A program made the translations under genes and the position numbers. This document shows, in pieces, positions 1-13,347 of a DNA stretch of 64,000 bases. Location: contig OENT01000956.1 of the NCBI GenBank assembly GCA_900239685.1, positions 1-64,000 on the forward strand, read 5' to 3'. Numbering within the stretch: the stretch's first letter is position 1; each line of letters starts with the position of its first letter. Origin of the DNA: Rotaria macrura (Eukaryota > Rotifera > Eurotatoria > Philodinida > Philodinidae). Under the pieces are notes generated by a model that had not been told where the DNA came from, did no database searches, and worked only from the letters and a program-made list of their open reading frames with translations.

Positions 1-824
1 TCAAAAATCTATCTTTCTTTAAGCTTGCCTTTTATTCCATTCGTGAAATAAAAGAATCCATCACTCGAGTTAACGAGAGAGTTTTATTCATCATTTTATG
101 CATATTCCATATTTAGTGTGTGTTTTTGATTCAACTGTATCCTACGATATCATTATCTCTTTGTTAGTATTCCACACTAAGAAAACCAATATATTCTTAA
201 TGATATCAACTGATATATAAACATTGTGATGATTTGCTTGGTTTATCAATATACAATATATATTTATTTTTATTTATGTATATCTATACATACAAAGATA
301 CATTTATATTCTTCGTGTACTAAAGTGCATTATAAGTATAGAATGGTAGTTTCTCGACGTAGAAAAGATTTCAAAGACGAGATTTTGGTCAATGAGATTC
401 ATATTCTCGACGCCTTTTATGAATACATAGACATTAATGTGATCTTATTTTCCTCATTTGCGCGCATTCAACAAAATTTCAGATGAATCTGTATGGTTCT
501 CAGCCATAAAACTAAGTAACGGGTTGTCTGTCTTTTAAATTGTAATTTATTTTCCAAAACCATTAATCAGCCTAAACGACTTTTCGAAGAAGAAAATAGA
601 CAGAAATCCATCTTGATAACGATAACAAACGTTATTAAGTGCATCTCATCACAAAATTCAACAAATTAGTTTTATTATCGTTTAACGAGATGGATTTCTT
701 TCCATTATTTTCCAAACGGCGTTTAGTTGTAGTAAATCTATTTTTGAATGATAAATCACAATTTAAAAAATCAATTACTAATTTGTTGACTGTCTGTGCC
801 ATTGATTCTACCGCCAACCTCATA

Positions 825-945
825 TGATTCTATCGATTCCTAGTGATTCTATTGATTCCAAGTGAATCTATTGAATCTAAGTGATTCTATTGAATCTAAG
901 TGATTTTATTGAATCTAAGTGATTCTATCTGATTCCAATGAATCT
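825..945. repeat. Degenerate tandem repeat, unit about 19-20 nt
   Basis: About six imperfect copies of a unit like TGATTCTATTGAATCTAAG follow one another, with C/A changes and small indels between copies. No coding sense. The unit contains the words GATTC and GAATC, so each copy is weakly self-complementary. Confidence 0.75.
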
Positions 946-3603
946 AATACAATAGATTCAGCTTTCCCCCCTTGGTTAGACCATAGTCCTATCGGTGTCA
1001 AAAATGACGTCAACGTAAAAAATGCTCTTAAGTGCATATAACATAAACATATCATACGCAATAATTCTAATGCAAGAATACTAACCCTGTCACTCGTGTC
1101 TTTACTGATGTTACATTCCATTTTCGAATGAGAAAAGTGCTGCCGTGAAAGTGAACGTATGCGTACACATTCCCATCGGAAAAGTGAAGCTACACATGAA
1201 ATGTGGTAATTTCTATTGGAAAAATTGTGGACACAATTCCCATGTGAAAATAAAAGGGCATTTAACGAAGCAGTCTTTAAAATTAACGCTCAAACTTGCG
1301 TTAAAAGATAAAATAACGAAATTCCATGGAAAAAACTTCATGAACGTTCGTTATCTTACGTGCATTCGTCAAAACACGTTCATTTTCAACGAATTTTCTT
1401 GCGTGTCTGTCTTTTAAACCATTGCTCAGTAGTTACACATATTGTAAAGTGATATCTGTTTGCACGCATGAAACAACTTAACGAGCTTTCGTGAATTATT
1501 TTCTTTTAACGTAGTGGATCCCCGATAGCAGCCCGATTCAATTTGATCCGAATTCCTGTACGAATCTGGTATGTCGGTTGATATTCGGATCCCAAGTGTT
1601 GTGATCCGTTCATATTTTACTGTCGGATCCGATACAACCCGTCGGAGGGCTTTGATAGACTCCTAGTGTTAACTCCAGATACTAAATCGTGTCCAAATAA
1701 TAAAAAATGAATTTTCCATCGGAGCCGTTAGTATAGTTCCGTAACCTGGAATCCCATCGGATTTTATCCGTTCTTCGGATCTTACATGATCAGATAGAAT
1801 TCAATGTTGGATTCATTCACCTGGGTGACTATCCTTAGATTTTACATTTGTTTTCACGTGTGAATGAATTTAAGGAGCTTATTCTTGAACATTTAAAACT
1901 ACTCAGTGAGATCTTACCGTTAATTGTTGCCCATGAGTTATATTAGAATCTAGTTAAAATATAACAATTTTTCAAATGCATGTTTGAATTCATTCTGGCA
2001 AATAATTAGCCGCATCATGTATTATGAACTTTCCTAGAGATCTGAAAAACGGAATAAATGCCATCATTGGAATTTCTTCTCTAATACTCATATTTATCAA
2101 CAGTATTAGCAACAGGTGATTTGTAAAGATTAAAATACATTTACCAAAGTTTCCCTCATGTTAACCCAAACAATGGCGCTTAATACTAAATTAACAAATT
2201 TTCGCGATAGAAAGTATACAAAACTGTCGTCAATTTTCATGAATTTGCAAAAATGTTCACTTCTCGCACTATTTTTTCTGTCCGAGCAGTTTGCAACAAT
2301 GTTTAACTTATTAGTTTTGACGCAAAACTCAATGCGTTTTCTCTCGACAAATGATTTAACGAAGTTTCTTTAGTTTATTTCAGTTTTAACTAATTTAAAC
2401 ATGTAATATATAATCACTGGTTGATTTTTCTCTCTAAGTAGCCAGATCATCATTTCAAATGCTCTTCGTTGTTTTTCCTCTCGCAGCACACAAAGCGATC
2501 TTCTAGAAAACTTCCTTTGTGAGTAGTTTTAGTAAAATACAGTTTTCCAAAAATATTTCTGCTTCAAAAAAGAATACAACCTTCAGACTAGAGTATTTCC
2601 CCCATTTAATACTTGACTAACTTTAATTGAAATTTTTTTGGGAACCGAGGTCGATCGATACGGTTGTCTATAGTTTCACCGTCAATTTTCTTCGTACGGT
2701 ATCGTACAAGGATCGTATCGTTCGATCTGGGAAGACTGTTCTGTTGAAAAAATCCAACACAAAATTTTGGAAAAATTGGCTACCAGAGTTAAATAAACTA
2801 TCGTTGTTAAGATGCGAAAAAAACCTTTCGAATATGATCTCATTTTGGTTGAAAATTTAACATAGGATTCTTTTCACTTCTTAACAAATCTATGATTCAA
2901 TGGTTCTTACATCTGCTTTCAAATTAGAAGAAACTTGTAACAGTAAGAAACATGAGTTCGAATCCTGGTTCCAGATCTCTAAACAATTTTGTCCCAGAAA
3001 ACTTCAGATGTCAAGTACGTCAATAAAAATGAGTAGAACAATATTTTAATTATAATTACTAGGAGAAAAGGAATAATCATGATTGCTCTGACTTAGAAAA
3101 GAGTACTATTATGTCGACAGAGATTTTAAGATTTGTTTTTGAATTTCACTAATTTCAGAAGATAAATGAGTTTAAAAGTCTTCTTTTTAACTTAGGAACA
3201 CGAGTTAAGCTTTTACTTGCAGGAAAATGCGTTAAAACTTTTCACAGTCAACGCCTTTTTGAGGTTAGAATGGTAACATATTTAATCGTGAAGTCGTTAA
3301 ATGTTTAACGAATTTTAACGTCACATGGTTTTGTTATATTGAAAAAACATTTCACATGGGAAGTTCCGGAAGCATTTTCGCAATGACAATTATTTTTCAA
3401 ATGAAGTCTACTTTTACGTATACATATACCAATGTGTATAGGTATATACTTATGTATACATGTATATATTTATAAATCTAGTTAAGTATATATGTGCATA
3501 GTGTATTAAAAGAAAAGAAAGAGAATACATTTTTACTTTGGCGGCATTTATCCGCTTGAAATAAGCATTTATCTCACCGATCAGTTTTTTTGTCCACTGC
3601 TGC

Positions 3604-3644
3604 CTGAATCTACTTGAATCCACTTGAATCCAGTTGAATTCAAG
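3604..3644. repeat. Short tandem repeat, unit about 10 nt (CTTGAATCCA)
   Basis: Four consecutive variants of CTTGAATCCA are visible. The unit shares the word TGAATC with the repeat at 825-945, but the period is half as long, so a common origin is only a guess. Confidence 0.6.
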
Positions 3645-4587
3645 TGACTGGATTCTACTGTTTCTTCCTTGTGAATATTTGACAAAGATCAAAACACAAT
3701 AGAAAAGCTGCTATTTCAAAAGAAAATTATGTGAGTCTTCATTTCATGTAGATATATTCAAGTTCTCATAGGTTACAATTCATAGCAACATATTAGATCG
3801 AAGTTGCAAATTTCCACAGACAACTCGCAAAAGATGCCGGTTCACTTGAAAATAGGGTAACTCGAAGGAGAGTCATACTCTTTAGTTGAAGGCTTTTTTT
3901 ATGATATGCTATGAATCACCAGGCTTATTTCAGGGCAAAATTTCATAACTCAACTTTTCGCATATGGGTTATACATTCCGGAGATTTAGTACTGTTTCCC
4001 AGGAGAAATCTGAAAATTTCACGGTTCATATAGCAGACATGAGGCTATAGAATATGAATAAATTTAAATGATGAATATACCAACTTGAGTGTGCTTTTGG
4101 TAATGATGAAAACCGTGCTATTCTATCATACTCCTGTTAAAAGTTATTAAAAGAAATACTCACGTGTCTCTTTTCTTTTAAATGGATAATAGTACTCAAA
4201 AGCAATGCGCTTTCGAATATTTGAGCATCTAATATTGACAAGAAACTATAATTTATTATATTTAAAGTGGAAGAAAACTGTGGACAACTAGTTTTGTTTT
4301 TTGAATTTCAAAAATGACTTTAGTTAATCAATATCTCATTAATTATCAGATGGGATTTGTTCGATTTTAAAATAATACGAAGTCATTATTGACGACATCT
4401 ACGTTTACACGACTTCATTGAAGAGAAAGCTTTTTTTCTAAAACTACCTGAATGAATCATTGTAACATTTATTATTTTTTCCTACTAGAGTATTTTTGTT
4501 TTTCTCCCGTCTCAGATACAATTAACAATGACAGTCTGATCAGGACCTATTTTTGTAATTTTTTTTACTTTGACATGCAGAATAATA

Positions 4588-7550
4588 ATGCAAACTGATA
4601 ATAGCTCAGCGAACCTTCTCGATTCATTAAAATGTCCCATCACTCACGAACTATTTCGTGATCCTGTTATCGGTACTGATGGGCACACGTATGAACGAGA
4701 AAACATTACAGCATGGATACAAAAACATGCTTCCAGTCCAATGACACGTGCACCAATGGATTTGAATTCATTAATACCAAACTATATTGTAAAAAAGATG
4801 GTTGATGAATTTTTATCATCATCATCACAAAAGCATTATGAATTTCGTCTTGATGTTGACGTATGCAAAGCTAGCGAACGACCATTGTTCCAAACTTCTT
4901 GTAAAACAATTTATGAAGCGAAGTGGATATTAAAACATGGACCACCTATTGTATTAATTAAAATCGATGGAGCCACAGCAAAACGTGAGGCAAGCTTCTA
5001 CGTACAACTCAGTTGTCATCCTCATATTGTTCGAACTTATGGATTAGTCGATAGTGATTCACCCAATAGTATCATGCTAGTTCAAGAATATGCACCTAAA
5101 GGTGATCTCAGAAGACTTTTACGTGATGATAAATTTCAAGCAACATTTGAAGTTTTACTTGCGATATTTTGTCAAATTGTTGATGCTATGATTTGTTTAG
5201 CAGATAATGCAATAATACATGGCGATCTAGCATGTCGTAACGTGCTCGTTTTTCGAGCGAGTCCTAATCAACCGACAGAAATATTGGTTAAACTAACTGA
5301 CTTTGGTCTTACTCGAGCTAGTCCACTTTTTTCAGTATGTGAATCAGTAACATCATCAACAGCGACTGTTATTCCAGTGCGCTATGCTGCACCTGAAATA
5401 CTCTGTGACAAATCTTCGGCATGTTATTCCGAAAAGTCCGATGTTTATTCGTTTGGTGTTTTGATATGGGAAGCGTGCTCAGGAGGCGCCATACCTTACG
5501 GGAATTTGAAGACAAGTGATCATGTCTTTCGAGAAAGATTAAAAGGAAAATTTCTCGAACGACCACATCTGTGTTCTGATGAACTTTGGAATATTATTGT
5601 GAAATGTACGCAACACAAATCCAGTGACAGACCTAATTTCAAAACGATAAGAGAAGATTTGCTCAAATTAAGATTTCAAAACAACCAAGAATCTTTTACT
5701 AGAACATTGGTAACAAATGTAAGCAATAGTAAATGAAATATATCATGAGAAAAATCTCTTTCTAGGTTGGCAATACCTCGATGAATACAATAAAACAAAT
5801 GTATACATGTTTTTTTCAAAAAGAACTATTGAATGAGTCTTCATTTGTTTTTCGTTGCAGTTCATCAACAAATAAACTTACAAAAACAATCAACAATCAG
5901 TATTATAATTTTCAGCCATCTACTGAAGTAAATTATTTGATTTTGACAATAAAAATTCAGCTAATATTCATATCATTTTAAAATGACATAATCTATGACG
6001 CCAAAAAAAGATGTGCAGAATGTTGTTGGATTCAAAATAATATTCAATAAGCGATGATAGGTACTTATTTAAACAATCAAATACTTCGAGAAGAAAATAT
6101 TACAATCACTTAATCATTGATTGTTAGCAAAATCCTTTATGGTATTTTGAGATCTGATGAGTAGAGCATCGATGCACGTTTTTTTTTCTATTATACTAGA
6201 TAAAACAATCACTATTATAGTTAGAACGTCAAATGAAATATTGTCTAGAGAATACTATGACGATGTCTACTAGTTCTAACTCTTGTAGATTTAGTACAAA
6301 TAATAGAACTGTTGGATATTAAAGTCGAAAGAAAAATTTGAATTCATGAAGTTAAAACAAGATAGGCAGCGAAAGAAAACGATTTAAGTTATAGTACTAC
6401 TACAGATCGAGTGTCATCGTAATTGATGAAAGTAGCGACAGATGACAAACGTCTGAAATTCATTGCATAGTTTTTGAACTGCTTCAATTTATTTTACTTA
6501 GGAAAGCAATTTTGGAACATCGACTGAAACTGGTTTTTACTTCAACTTAGCCAATACTTCAACTGAACATAAACTTGCTCAGTCTACTGATCCCAAACAA
6601 TCATCGTTTCAATATTGTACACCATGTGAATACTGTTTAGAATCCATAGATGCCGATGATACGAAAAAACATTTCGTACGTTCTATTCTTTCATTCAAGA
6701 AGAAATAAATTATTTTTCCTTAATCTTGTAACAAAATAGAAAGTCTGCAGTGTACTACGTGTTGCTAAAGCATTTGCCAAGTATTTAACATAGAATTCCG
6801 CTTATTTTCACTTTATTTCTATGTTCAGACGTGTTGCCAAAGTGCCACCTTTAGAAATAATATCTTGTCCAAAATGTGGCAATATGATACCATTAAATAT
6901 GTTTAAAATTCACAAAGTAATTTTGAAGTACTTGTACAACTTTCAAAATTTATGAATAATTCTATTTGAAGAATACTTGTGAAGAAGATTCAGTTGAACT
7001 TTACAATACATCTCAGATTTCTTTAGACCAACCACCAATAGACACTAGTATGTTTAAATTTAATCTTCTATTGAACTAGATTATTATAAAATTGTTTTCG
7101 ATAGATACCAGTTTTAATTATTTACAACCTATACCATTGTTCAAGTCGAATGTTGAACAAAACATGTATCAAAATTTGCCTGCCGTGAATAACAATGTGC
7201 AAAATATAACATTGAGAGGTATGGATAGAAACAATTGAAAGAAATAGCTTTCGATACAACTATTCGATACATTTAGCTCAAATACAATCCGAAATATCAA
7301 ATGAATTTTCGATTGAAGATGTAAGTTTGTGTTGATTACTAAATCGTTCATGAACTATGATTCAAAGTTAATTTTTATATGATAGGAATGTATTGGTCGA
7401 ACAACGATGAAACCACGGAAGTACGAATCTTTGCAAACGATCGTTTTTGTTGTGCCTTGTTGAATGATGTATTTATTTTGGATTTTTTTTAGGAGTGGCT
7501 TTCGTAAAACATTTTCGAAATTCAAACACAGATTGTCATCTAAAGATTAA
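4588..7550 (+). CDS. U-box / tyrosine-kinase-like / double UBZ4-type zinc-finger fusion protein (about 620 aa, 11 exons)
   Basis: Exons: 4588-5718, 5766-5800, 5861-5927, 6502-6675, 6740-6780, 6829-6916, 6972-7047, 7105-7218, 7277-7320, 7386-7420, 7493-7550; phases agree at every junction. Residues ~10-75 are a U-box (CPITHELFRDPV, DGHTYER), the E2-binding fold of a class of ubiquitin ligases. Residues ~95-365 are a protein kinase resembling tyrosine kinases: lysine in VLIKIDG, HGDLACRNVL, DFGLTR, PVRYAAPEI, DVYSFGVLIWE. HGD replaces HRD, and the Gly-rich loop is not recognisable. After a Ser/Thr/Gln-rich linker come two C-x2-C-x11-H-x3-C fingers (C453/C456/H468/C472 and C496/C499/H511/C515), each completed across a splice junction. 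That spacing is the UBZ4 ubiquitin-binding type known from RAD18. The tail is basic. The ATG at 4588 is chosen as start; an upstream exon is possible. An AATAAA lies near 7729. Inferred role: ubiquitin-linked signalling in the cytosol; substrate unknown. Confidence 0.85.
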
Positions 7551-10500
7551 ACTTCAATAACTTTTCATAAGCGTCTCCACGTTCATTGAGACCACACAGC
7601 AGATAGATAACCCGTTGAATGTATATACTAACAAATAATTTTCATACTATCTTGAGGGATGATCAAATAATTATATGCATATATTTGGAACGTTTGAACG
7701 AAGTACTTTTCTTAGCTCTTCGGTGTAAAATAAATAGCCTATTTGCCATTGTGTTATTAAGCTGAAATATATAAAACTTCGGCGTTTACATTGATTCAAT
7801 ACTTGTTCTTCGTATTTCATTGATTTCTAAAATAGAAAACAGAAGAGAAGAAACTCTCATTCAGATTCATTCGAATGAGAACTATGGCATCTCATTAGAC
7901 TGATTGATTGTTGATCAATGTGGAAAGAAACTCATGAATATGAAGACTATTCAATGGGATTGGATCCTTTGGCTTGCTCATGGGTGGGGATAATTTAGAA
8001 TACATAATGGCGTTTTTACGTAGTCAGGTATATTCAAGAATATATCATATCATAGGAAATTTGTAGAATGTCAAAGAATTTTGAATAAAATTAGAAAATA
8101 CTGCCAAAGCATTGGGTTTCGGATCAGGAATCTTTGCTTTGAATGTAACTTAGATTTGAAACATAGATTTGATTTTGTAATAAGTCTACGAAAATAGTTT
8201 ATTATTTTGTGATCATTTGTCGAATTCAGGACTATCTATTACACTATTGTCAAAGAGAAAATTAACATCGAAATAATAAATACCAAGCTCATGCTTCAAT
8301 CCAAATCCAAACTGTAACATATTAAGTTCCAAAGTTCTAGGATTTGCTCCATTTCTAACTGGTATACAGTAATATTACATATCGTCATTCTCAGACCTGA
8401 CATCTTTTTTTTTCAAAGTAAATACGATTGTTGTTTTGTACGAATCAGACTTTTTCTATTTTAGGTCATAGATACAATTCAATATCTACAAAAAAACCTA
8501 CAGCAAAAGGATTATACAAGAAAAATGGAGTTTTTCACTTCGTTTTCCTGAAAACAATCAATGACCATTATAGAAATGGTCAGTCCTCGATTCTTTGTTT
8601 TTCTTGGTAGTTGAACACCTGAAAAAGGATATTTTAGAAGAAAAACTGATTCTTAAATTTTAGATGAAATGTTTTGTATTCTTCAGCACGAGAGTCATCT
8701 CTAATGGTTTCAAAGATAAAAGGAAAAAGAAAACTTTAGAATCCTGAAAGTTACTGCACATCTCCTTGATTGTTTTCATGGTAAGAATATGAATTATGAC
8801 CAATACTGAACTAATTGAAATTCTCGGGAAAGCTATTATTTACATAAAACAAAAAAATCATAATAAAACAATTCAATCAGTCAGGTTTTTGAGAGCAACA
8901 AATAATGATAATAAATAACCACAAATGCGTGAAAATTCTTTTTTTCAACAATCCGATCATATAAATCATAGAGCTTATATATCTTTTGTTTTCCCGATAA
9001 ACTACTACTATTCAAATCAAATAAATAAAACAAGCATTGAAATAGTTCCTGATTAACAAAGGCAACATTTTATTTTGATAGTTCTACTCTTTAAATACAT
9101 CATTCATTGTATAAGAAGCAAGAATATCTTGTACTTCTTTCTTGTAATAGATTCTAATAATGAACAATGCTGGTAGTAATAAAATTCATAAAAGTTTCTT
9201 ATTGTGACAGTCGTTTGAAAAGGAATCGGATCATTTTCAGACGATGCGACATAGGAGAGTCCAAGTGCTAGTAGCTTCTTGTTTTTTATTCGAGTATAGC
9301 AAAATTGTGTTGTGCAAAGAACTTCAAATAGTTTTTTTTGCTTCTAGCTCATACTTGGTATGACACAATGAAGAAGAAAGTTCTATTTTATTTCAACTAA
9401 TACAATATGTGCTGATTTTTCTTATCCAACTAGAGTCATTCAATAATATGAAAAAGATAACTAGTATATCTCAATCATTGAATATTGTTCAGAGTAAAGA
9501 GAAACCATGCGTCTCCTGGGGTCATCGCCATTGCAGATAGGGGTAAATCGGGGAAGGGAGGAATTTTTATAAGGTTCTACATCAAGCATAGGATTCTAGC
9601 TAAACTTAACCCAAAATTGAGAAGGAGTTGTGGATTTTTCTAGAGACGATTTAGAAAAAAACAGATACAAATCTAAGAATATGGTGAAATGAATCAAAAA
9701 CTACTTCGCCAGTCATTGATTACTTTCTTTTTCCGAAAACTAGGAGTTTTCTTTTATTTTTTATCGTTGTAAACTTTATTCACAATTTTCGATCTTGTTC
9801 GACATCTAAAAACAGAACATGGATTGTTTTAACTATTGGATATTGCTATTTATACCGTGCGCCCTGACTGTTTTTTAAAATTATGTAAATAAGCTTCGAA
9901 AAAAAACTTCTGCTACTGTAAACCCTGTCAGATTTTAATTCGAAGTACAATGAAAAAAATCTTCGTTAGTCAGCAACCCAACTGAGAACTACAGGTCAGT
10001 TCGCTTAGCAAAATACTAGAGATCTACGGAATCATGAAATAGTATACCGGCAGCTAATTTGTCGATCTTTTTCCTGTGGATTCCAGCTAATTCCTGTTCT
10101 TTTTGTAAGGAGCTGTTCAGAATATTACTCTCATGTTTCGGCAATTTTTTATGCTTTTTTGCAGGATACGATGGGCGAAAGGATCGACCTGGGTGTCACT
10201 TATATTATTTGATACATATTGAAGCATCTTTTTTTTCCATCACTGATCACTTTATTCAATGAATCTGTGGCTAAGAAATACTGTAAAAACTCCAATTAGA
10301 TATTTGTAATACATTGTTATCGATAGATTCTGAGCATTTTCTAACATAGTTTGTGATGTTCTTTCGAAGCCTTGTGTCACGGTCTGTAATTTATGAATTG
10401 TATCAGTCTCAGTCTTTAAGGGGTTCCAGAGTCGTAGAAAATGTTCATTCTCTATATTTAAGCACTGGAATTAAATCGCAGTTTTCAAAGTAATTGTATT

Positions 10501-11554
10501 GAGAGAATGACCAGCAACATGATGAAACTGTTTCACAATAGCATAGATTGTTTTTGAAATGCATCGGAATTGCTGAATAAGTTTTCTTTCCGTTGAAAAA
10601 ATATCCGATTACAGAACGGAAAATGTTCCAGTATATTTATTCATGATTTTCAACTAAATTTTAAAGTAGGAAATTTCAAAATGAGAATATTTAAAACAGA
10701 AAATTCGATGAAAAAATATTTTACCTCTGTCTATCATTCAATGGTTTATATAAGAAAGATGTAATTAGTTAGATAGACCATTGATGAATGATTACATGTT
10801 TGGCCCATTTTCTTCATTGATAATACGAATCTACTCTCTCATTTTCAATGGTTTTTTATGACCTTTAAAAATTGGATAGCGTTCTTCCTAACTTTCTCAA
10901 GTACTAATGGTTCGAATAAAAAATTGAGTGAACTACGTGATACCAAACATGGTTATTTGGTAGAAGCTGCAATATTTTAGAAACTCGCACTTTAAAGCTC
11001 TAATCCATGACTTTCTATTATCACAAAAATCGATCCGTCTAGCTGAAAAGCAATAAAGTCAACTCAAATGGGTATCGAGGCACAGTCTAAAGTATGAATT
11101 AGTGCTTCAGTGTTTGGTACGCACACGAGATACTTGTCGAAAGAAATTCATTAGCTACGTGGTCATAAAATATTCAGAAACCTGCTGTACTTTGACCGGA
11201 GACCTGCTTAGTTTCAATTAAACCGGGGTGCTACATCTATGAAACATTCAATCTTGTCTTTGTCCATCATTTTCATTAAAACAAGATAATTTTTCATCAT
11301 TTTTTACTAATCATAGATGGGTTATTGTGTCCAATTGTAAATTTATCCTTTTAATATTCAATAATTTAGTTCTATTAATCCATCCTTTCTTTTTTTTTCA
11401 CCTAGAGATTACTGAATACTCGAAAAACTCGTCGACATGAATTACATTCAGTAACCATTTTTTCCGAAGTAATATCTCAAAATAGTGAAATGAGATTATC
11501 CGTGCAATAAACGTATTGAGTCACTCTGCCCATACTCGTATATCTCGAAACGAA

Positions 11555-11590
11555 AGAGAACGAAGTTACTAGGGTATACTTCGTTCTCTG
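11555..11590. promoter_or_regulatory. Hairpin about 210 nt upstream of the P450
   Basis: AGAGAACGAAGT and ACTTCGTTCTCT are exact reverse complements, separated by about 11 nt. They lie in the P450 upstream region. It could be a palindromic protein-binding site or a tiny mobile-element scar; no flanking target duplication is visible. Confidence 0.4.
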
Positions 11591-11643
11591 TTACAGAAGG
11601 CCACCTCTGAGCGGCATCTTCTCTTGTCAATTTAAACCCCAAA

Positions 11644-11652
11644 CGCCATCTT
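11644..11652 (-). promoter_or_regulatory. YY1-like motif (AAGATGGCG on the minus strand)
   Basis: CGCCATCTT lies about 150 nt upstream of the P450 start codon. In animals AAGATGGCG is the core of the YY1 site, often found at transcription starts. The same 9-mer also occurs upstream of the eL19 gene in this window. Function here is inferred. Confidence 0.3.
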
Positions 11653-11798
11653 TTGTTTTCTACCATTAGCTCTTCTATCTTTTAGTTTCTTGCGTACGTA
11701 CTTTTTTTAGGATTCTGGACTTAAAACTAAATAAAACAGCAGATCTGTATATCGCTAACCATTAAATCAACGCATTAATCTAAATAATTTTCTTTACT

Positions 11799-13347
11799 AT
11801 GCTAACGATTATCTACGGCAGTCTTTTAATAATTTTCATCACACTGGTGTACTTTTATTTGAAGAAAAGCTACTCTGTATCTGCAGACGATTTGCCAGGA
11901 GTGAGGCCACAATTCTTTTTTGGGAATCTACTGAACTCAGGTTTACTAACGAAAGAATCAACGCTTCATGAAGTACTGGTCGATTATCAACGACGCTTCG
12001 GAGATAAGTTCCAATTTTGGTTTGGTTCACATCGATGCTTGACTTTCTGTCGTGTAGAAGACATTAAAACAATATTAGGTGATCGTCACACTTTCGAACA
12101 ATCGCCATTATTTCTTCCCAACTTCGATCTTGTTTGTCCGAATGGTATTGCAATGTTGACTGGATCTAAATGGAAACGGCACATTCGTGTTTTGTTACCG
12201 GCTCTCAAACGAGCTAAGATCATCGTCCATTTGGACACTATTGTTCGATGTGCTGATCGTTTTGTTGATCAATATCTTCATCCCGGTAAAATTCACAGAA
12301 ATTTGCTGGAAGGTTGTCAGTCGTTAACAATGAATGTTATCGGATTCGTAGGATTCGACTACGATTTCGATGTGCATTCAGATGCACCAATGAAAAAAGC
12401 TTTTCAAGATTATGCATACTATACCGTACAACTAATGATGACGCCTTGGGTGCCTCGATGGTTAGATAAAATCTATTTGAAGTGTAATTGGAAATATCAA
12501 CGAGCCCATCGATTAATTCAAGAGTTAACAGAAAACGTTATTACTAAAGAATGCAATAAAGAACATGAAATAGAAGATAAGCGATCGAAGAATCTAATTG
12601 CCTCGTTGTACTCATCCTTGAACGAGCAAGCTAATAATGAACAGATTTCATCCGGTTTAACACGCACGGAAATACTCGATGAAATGTTGATGATGATTCT
12701 AGCTGGTTATGAAACAACATCAACGGCATTATCTTGGTTCATTTTCTATGCCAGTAAAAATCCTCGAGTGCAACAAAAGATGAAAGATGAATTGCGTGAA
12801 CATAATCTTTTGATGACTGATGATCTGCCATGTGTTGCACCGCTTACGGCAGACATTTTGACTTCGCTAACGTACTGCGAATGTGTGACGAAAGAGGTCA
12901 GTTTTTGGAGTCAGATTATTTGTGCTACTGCTTTTCTTCATCCAGGTCCTACGCTTAGCTCCTGTAGCTGGACTTACAACCCGTATTGCAACACGTGATA
13001 CCGTAGTCGACAACACAAAAATTCAACGCGGTCAAACTATATTTATTCCCATATACAACATAAATACTGATGCTCGCTATTGGCATCATGGCGATTCAAA
13101 ACAATTTATACCTGAAAGGTTTTTAGCTGAAGATCAAAATTATGATTCATTGACGATGGTTCCATTCGGCGGTGGACATCGAGCATGTATCGGTCAAGAA
13201 TTAGCATGGTTAGAGTTGAAGACAGTCATTGTGCGTTGGATGCAACGTGGTATCACATTCGAAGATACACCAGAAAATACCGGTGGTTACAACGAACTTA
13301 TTACATGCTTTCCAAAAACTATGGCAGTACGTGTACGTTTCGATTAG
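11799..13347 (+). CDS. Cytochrome P450 monooxygenase (499 aa, 2 exons)
   Basis: Exons 11799-12896 and 12946-13347, with a 49-nt GT-AG intron that splits the K-helix E-x-x-R motif (E366 / VLR). Residues 1-20 are a hydrophobic membrane anchor, followed by a basic stop (LKKS) and a Pro-rich hinge (DLPGVRP), typical of microsomal P450s. The I-helix oxygen-activation motif AGYETTS is at ~302. A PERF motif follows (IPERF), and the haem loop PFGGGHRACIGQ holds the thiolate ligand Cys447. Length is normal for the family. The AGYETT form suggests the animal CYP3/CYP4-like clans, but I cannot assign a family. It is expected to oxidise lipophilic substrates at the endoplasmic reticulum with P450 reductase. 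All key residues are present, so it should be active. Confidence 0.95.

Larger units (their letters stand above)
1..4587. other. No supported gene; AT-rich spacer with short tandem repeats
   Basis: Open frames here are at most 90 codons and show no family I recognise, no chain of splice-compatible exons and no compositional bias. A patch near 1510-1760 is richer in GC and repeats the word TCGGATCC in both orientations, which may be an old mobile-element relic. Two short tandem repeats are listed separately. The 3' part (about 4400-4580) is pyrimidine-rich and ends in TGACATGCAG just before the U-box gene, so a non-coding 5' exon or trans-splice acceptor there is possible. Confidence 0.5.
7551..11798. 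other. Long spacer, no supported gene
   Basis: About 4.2 kb at high AT with only short frames (60-67 codons) that resemble no family. The patch at 9515-9570 is G-rich. The last 250 bases before the P450 hold a hairpin and an AAGATGGCG-type motif, listed separately. Confidence 0.5.

Noticed and set aside
951..985. CTTTCCCCCCTTGG near 970 as a second end of the hAT-type MITE
   Set aside because: Similarity to the MITE end stops after about 12 bases, and there is no partner end or target duplication nearby.
1145..1417. 90-codon plus-strand frame with several Lys-Leu repeats
   Set aside because: Low-complexity composition, no domain, no start context; probably chance.
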